Origin: Novosphingobium aerophilum
GTDB taxonomy: Bacteria; Pseudomonadota; Alphaproteobacteria; Sphingomonadales; Sphingomonadaceae
NCBI RefSeq assembly: GCF_014230305.1
Contig: NZ_JACLAU010000028.1
Location: 1-44,426, forward strand
Length of the DNA stretch: 44,426 nt
Direction: 5' to 3'
The notes under the pieces are model-generated. The model saw only the letters and a list, made by a program, of their open reading frames with translations. It had not been told where the DNA came from and searched no databases. The translations under genes and the position numbers were made by a program. Of the stretch, positions 40,573 to 44,426 are shown piece by piece (the stretch's first letter is position 1; every line of letters starts with the position of its first letter).

Positions 40573-43500
40573 GCCAGGGCTCCTTCCGGCAGGGCGGCAG
40601 GCTCGCTCGGCTCGACCGGGCAGATCTCCCGCCCGGCCAGCAGCAGGTACATCACGGGCGTGGCGACGCGGGCCAGCAGGGTCGAGGTGATCAGCCCCCC
40701 GATCATCGCGATGGCTAGCGGCGAATAGAGCCCGTTGCCCTCCAGGGCGAGCGGCAGCAGTCCGCCGATCGCGGTCACCGAGGTCAGCAGCACCGGCAGG
40801 AAGCGCATCTCGCCGGCCTGCTCGACTGCGGCCCGCACATCCATCCCCTCGCGCCGCAGCTGCTCGGTGAAATCGACCAGCAGCAGCGAGTTCTTGATCT
40901 CGATCCCGACCAGCGCGATCAGCCCGACCGAGGCGGTGAACGACAGGCTGTTGCCGGTCAGCCACAGCGCCAGCACCGCCCCGAAGAAGCCGAGCGGTAC
41001 GACCCCGGCGACCACCACGACCTGGCGGAACTTGCCGAATTCCAGCACCAGCACGGCGAGGATGCCGAGCGAGGCGGTGATGATCGCGGGCAGCAATCCG
41101 CCAAAGCTGCGCGCCGATGTCTCGGCCTCGCCGCCCACCTTGATCGCATAGCCCGGGGGCAACGGCACCTGCGCGTGGATCCGTTCGAGCGCGGCGGCGT
41201 TGGCGCGCGAGACCAGGACCCCGTCCTTGGCCCAGGCGGTCAGGGTGACCGAGCGTTCGCGCTGGTAGCGATCGATTTCGGCCGGCCCCGACTGGAGCGA
41301 CGGGGTGGCCAGGCTGGTCAGCGGCACGGCCGCGCCACTGGCGGTGGGGACCGTGATCTGGTCCAGCGCGTCGAGCCGGTTGTGCCGGTCCATCGGCAGG
41401 CGCACGGTCAGCGGATAGTCATCGTCATCCGGATCGCGCAGGATCGCCGGGCTGGCCCCGCCCAGCGCGATCTGGGTGGCCGAGCGCAAGGCGCCCGCCG
41501 GGACGCCCAGAGCACGGGCGCGGGCCTCGTCGACGGCCAGCGTCAGGTCGGTGCGGGGGCTGCGCAGCGGATTGCCGATGTCGCGCAGCTCGGGCATGGC
41601 CTCGAGCACGGCCTGGGCCTGCGCCGCGATCCGCCCCAGCGTGGCGACATCCGGCCCGACGATGCGCAGGGCAATCGGCGCCTCCACCGCCGGTCCCTGG
41701 GTGAAGGTCTGCAGCTTGATTTCGGCCCCGGGCACGCGCTGGAAGTCTGCCCGCAGGCGGGCCAGCAGCTCGGGGCTGCGCGACGGGTCCCAGGCCTTCA
41801 GGCCGACCGCCACCTCGCCCCGCGCCGGATCCTCCGGGGTGGGCACCACGTTGTAGTAGAGCGACGGACCGCCGCGCCCGGCATTGGCCACGGTCCAGGC
41901 GACCTCGGGCTCCTGCAGCAGGCGCCGTTCGACCCGTTCGACCGCCTTCTGGGTGACGTCGAGCGCCGTGCCGCGCGGCATGTCCACGCGCACCACGAAT
42001 TGCGGCAGGTCGGCCGGAGGAAACAGGCTGGAGCCGATCGCGGCCAGCAGCGGCACCGCCAGCGCGGCCATCAGGAAGATCGCGCCGAGCGCCCGCCACG
42101 GCCGGTCGAGCGCGCGGTGGAGCACCGGGGCATAGACCCGCTCGATCAGCCCGGTCATCGCCTGCAGCATGCGGTTGCCATGCGGGTCCTCGTCAGGCTT
42201 CAGCGCGCGGGCGGCGAGGAACGGGATCAGCGTCAGCGCCACCAGCAGCGAGCCGCCGACGGTGCCCAGCACCGAAACCGGGAGCGAGCGGATGAATTCG
42301 CCCGAGGCTTCGGGCAGGGCGATCAGCGGCAGGAAAGCGAACATCAGACAGGCGGTGCAGCCCAGCACGGCCAGTGCGATCTGCTGGGTCGCGCCGATCG
42401 CGGCGGTCGTCCGGTCGGCACCCTCGCGCAGCCAGCGGGCGACGTTCTCGATCACCACGATGGCATCATCGACCAGCAGCCCGAGCGACAGCACGAAGCC
42501 GGCGACCGAGAGCTGGTTCAGGGTCAGGTCGAAGGCGGACAACACCAGGATGCCGATCAGCAGCGAAACCGGGATCGCCACCATCACGACCCCGCCGGCC
42601 CGCCAGCCGAGCGGCAGCAAGGTGATGGCCACGATCCCCAAGGCCAGCAGCAGGTCGCGCACCAGATGATCCAGCCGGTTGCGCACGTTGCTGGCCTGGA
42701 CGAAGCCTTTCTCCATCCGGACACTGCCGGGCAGCAGGCGGGCGAAGGAGGCCAGTTCCGCGTCGATCGCATTGGTCAGCCGGGTCACGTCCTGGCGATC
42801 GCTTTGCTCGACCGTGACGAGCAGGGCGCGATGGCCGCGGAAGTGGACGATATGCTGCGGCTCGCGCTGGGCCCAGTCGACCGCAGCCAGATCGCCGACC
42901 CGCACCGCCCCGCCACCCGGCACCGGGACCGGGGTGTCGCGGACCGCGTCGAGATCGCGGTAGGCCCCGCCATAGCGCAGGTTGAAGCGCCGCGCCCCGG
43001 CATCGACCGCCCCGATCGGGGTATCCGCCCCGCCCGCGCGCAGGGCATCGATCACGGCTCCGGCGGGCACGCCCTGGGCGGCGAGCCGGGGCATGTCGAG
43101 CGCGATCCGCACCTCGCTCGTCGGGGCGCCGAGCACGTCGGCCTTGCGGACCCCGGGCACCCGGGCGAGCCGGTTCTTGAGATCGCGCGCCAGCTTCTCG
43201 AACGAGCGCATCGGCAGCACGTCGCTGACCAGGGCGACCTGCATGATCGGCAGCGAGGTCGGCCGCCAGCGTCGCACGTCGACGCGCACCACCCCGGCGG
43301 GCAGGGCGGGCCGCAGGGCGTTCACCTCGCGCACGACCTCGTCGTACTTGCGATCGGCATTGGTGCCCCAGACATATTCGGCATTGATCGTCGAGACGCC
43401 GTCCCCGCTGGTCGAGCGCATCTCGCGCAGGTTGTCGAGCCCGGCGAGGGCATCCTCGACCGGCCGGGTGACCTGCTGCTCGATCGTCTCTGGCGTGGCG

Positions 43501-43661
43501 CCAGGCAGGACGATGGTGATGGTAAAGCCCGGGGTGTTGAGCGGCGGGTCCTCGGTGCGGGGCACCTTGGCGAAGGTGATCAGGCCCAGCGCGACAAGCA
43601 GGGCCACGGCCAGCAGCATGAACTGCCAGCGCCGGACCGCGAAGGTGATCAAGCCGTTCAC
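40569..43661 (-). CDS. Efflux RND transporter permease (inner-membrane pump)
   Basis: A 1030-residue proton-driven pump with the RND layout of twelve membrane helices and two large periplasmic loops. The N-terminal stretch (LITFAKVPRTEDPPLNTPGFTITIVLPGATPETIEQQVTRPVED, described in parts) and LSLGLLVDDAIVVIENVARW (the paired acids of helix 4) are family hallmarks, and the partner charged residue is in VGIEIKNSLLLVDF. The substrate cannot be told. The GTG start overlaps the adaptor stop (GTGA). Confidence 0.96.
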   Translation of the reverse strand: MNGLITFAVRRWQFMLLAVALLVALGLITFAKVPRTEDPPLNTPGFTITIVLPGATPETIEQQVTRPVEDALAGLDNLREMRSTSGDGVSTINAEYVWGTNADRKYDEVVREVNALRPALPAGVVRVDVRRWRPTSLPIMQVALVSDVLPMRSFEKLARDLKNRLARVPGVRKADVLGAPTSEVRIALDMPRLAAQGVPAGAVIDALRAGGADTPIGAVDAGARRFNLRYGGAYRDLDAVRDTPVPVPGGGAVRVGDLAAVDWAQREPQHIVHFRGHRALLVTVEQSDRQDVTRLTNAIDAELASFARLLPGSVRMEKGFVQASNVRNRLDHLVRDLLLALGIVAITLLPLGWRAGGVVMVAIPVSLLIGILVLSAFDLTLNQLSVAGFVLSLGLLVDDAIVVIENVARWLREGADRTTAAIGATQQIALAVLGCTACLMFAFLPLIALPEASGEFIRSLPVSVLGTVGGSLLVALTLIPFLAARALKPDEDPHGNRMLQAMTGLIERVYAPVLHRALDRPWRALGAIFLMAALAVPLLAAIGSSLFPPADLPQFVVRVDMPRGTALDVTQKAVERVERRLLQEPEVAWTVANAGRGGPSLYYNVVPTPEDPARGEVAVGLKAWDPSRSPELLARLRADFQRVPGAEIKLQTFTQGPAVEAPIALRIVGPDVATLGRIAAQAQAVLEAMPELRDIGNPLRSPRTDLTLAVDEARARALGVPAGALRSATQIALGGASPAILRDPDDDDYPLTVRLPMDRHNRLDALDQITVPTASGAAVPLTSLATPSLQSGPAEIDRYQRERSVTLTAWAKDGVLVSRANAAALERIHAQVPLPPGYAIKVGGEAETSARSFGGLLPAIITASLGILAVLVLEFGKFRQVVVVAGVVPLGFFGAVLALWLTGNSLSFTASVGLIALVGIEIKNSLLLVDFTEQLRREGMDVRAAVEQAGEMRFLPVLLTSVTAIGGLLPLALEGNGLYSPLAIAMIGGLITSTLLARVATPVMYLLLAGREICPVEPSEPAALPEGALA

Positions 43662-44426
43662 CGCGTCACCTCCACCCGCTGGCCGTCCCGAACGAAACCC
43701 GCGCCGAGCGTGACCACGCGGGCATCCGTCGGCAGGCCGGCGACGCGGGCGTCGCGATCGGCCAGCCCCAGCAGGCGGACCGAGCGGCGGCGGGCCCGCC
43801 CGCCCTGGTCGATCACGTAGACCGATGCCGTGCCCCCCTGGGCCTCGATCAGGGCTTCGGCGGGAATTCGTTGCACGCCATCGGCTGCACCCGGGCCCGG
43901 GACCGCCTGCGGAAAGCGGACCGAGGCCGGCGCCCCGCTGAGCGCGCCGGTCGTGCCGGCCAGAGCCAGCTCCACCGTGACGAGCCCGGTCCGGGCCTCC
44001 GCTCCGGCGGCCTTGCGCAGCACCCGCGCAGCCAGGTCGCGCCCGTCGGCGAGGCGGACCGTGCCGGGCTGGCCCGCACGCAGCCCGGCGGCCAGGCTGG
44101 CGGGCACCTGCGCCCGGGCGAGCAGCGGACTGGCCGTGTCGGCGATGGTCAGCAGCGCCTGGCCGGCACCGACCACTTCGCCCTGCTCGGCCAGGCGTTC
44201 GATCACCGTCCCCGGGAACGGCATGGTCAGGCGGGTGGCCGTCAGATCGGCGCGGGCGGCGGCGAGTCCCGCCTGGGCCGCACCGGCCAGATCTTTGGCA
44301 TCGCCCGCCTGGGCTCCGGGCGCGGCGCCTTCGCGGGCCAGTCCGGCCAGACGTTCGGCCGCGCGGCCCGCGCGGGCCGCGTCGGCGGCGGCGCGCTGGG
44401 CGGCGGCGGCATAGACCTCGGGCTCC
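43658..44426 (-). CDS. RND efflux periplasmic adaptor (membrane fusion protein), partial, N-terminus beyond window
   Basis: The frame is open to the right edge; the Met at 44224 is internal. The visible part starts in the alpha-helical hairpin (AQRAAADAARAGRAAERLAGLA), then the lipoyl-like half TMPFPGTVIERLAEQGEVVGAGQALLTIAD (described in part), then beta-barrel and membrane-proximal domains. It links the pump to the outer-membrane factor. Upstream regulation is not visible. Confidence 0.92.
   Translation of the reverse strand, partial: EPEVYAAAAQRAAADAARAGRAAERLAGLAREGAAPGAQAGDAKDLAGAAQAGLAAARADLTATRLTMPFPGTVIERLAEQGEVVGAGQALLTIADTASPLLARAQVPASLAAGLRAGQPGTVRLADGRDLAARVLRKAAGAEARTGLVTVELALAGTTGALSGAPASVRFPQAVPGPGAADGVQRIPAEALIEAQGGTASVYVIDQGGRARRRSVRLLGLADRDARVAGLPTDARVVTLGAGFVRDGQRVEVTR

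Noticed and set aside
41175..43820. 881-codon open frame opposite the RND pump
   Set aside because: Shadow of the pump gene with biased His/Gln/Arg composition and no recognisable motif.
1..44426. CRISPR arrays, tRNA or rRNA genes
   Set aside because: I saw no regularly spaced direct repeats and no tRNA-like cloverleaf or rRNA sequence in the gaps I read; a dedicated scan could still find a missed tRNA.

Overview
The window is high-GC DNA from an alphaproteobacterium, almost certainly of the order Sphingomonadales. This is inferred from the protein families (HdaA, DUF2794, an EpsC-type CysE, TadE/TadG-like proteins, a FixJ-type regulator with an integral-membrane kinase) and from gene orders I know from that group (lptD-surA-pdxA-rsmA; purM-purN divergent from a DUF2066-like gene and hdaA; gph, glmU and glmS close together). 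I did not compare it with any database. It reads as chromosome with two small accessory insertions.

Layout. 1-536 is the start of a tyrosine recombinase of the type carried with IS91-like elements, cut by the window edge. 691-2719 holds a conserved HTH protein and a soluble diguanylate cyclase. 2826-6047 is a three-gene TadE/TadE/TadG block for pilus-type surface structures. 6207-9074 is a large M16 lipoprotein peptidase. 9200-12766 has an unrecognised protein, purC, and a coupled GNAT acetyltransferase/nitrilase pair. 12767-13975 is mostly non-coding and contains a strongly structured RNA-like hairpin, one small membrane protein and an AT-rich regulatory stretch. 13976-17172 is a two-gene signalling unit: a protein joining degenerate GGDEF and EAL parts to a FixJ-like receiver and LuxR-type HTH, then a membrane histidine kinase. 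17176-22914 (minus) is the envelope/cofactor/ribosome operon lptD-surA-pdxA-rsmA, divergent from pepA-DUF2256-holC. 25154-26823 holds a secreted protein, ndk and a small protein. 27104-29165 (minus) is purM-purN, with PurN carrying an extra MmcQ/YjbR-like domain. 29237-32354 runs DUF2066-like, hdaA, cysE and DUF2794. 32367-33816 (minus) is a secreted protein and gph. 33897-39120 is glmU, a VapBC-like toxin-antitoxin pair, glmS and a ROK regulator, so amino-sugar/peptidoglycan precursor synthesis with a TA module in the middle. 39136-44426 (minus) is an MFP-RND-outer-membrane-factor efflux operon whose first gene runs off the window.

The observations most worth checking are these. First, an apparent in-frame junction between a truncated EAL domain and a truncated receiver domain at about 15155-15165. 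Second, two same-length (171 bp) palindromic repeats, each just downstream of a purine gene (purC, purN), whose internal hairpins have changed arms. Third, a nested 22-bp stem with a T-run at 12971-13037. Fourth, a terminator-like hairpin in the purC leader. Fifth, the PurN fusion. Sixth, a VapC-like protein lacking one expected catalytic acid.
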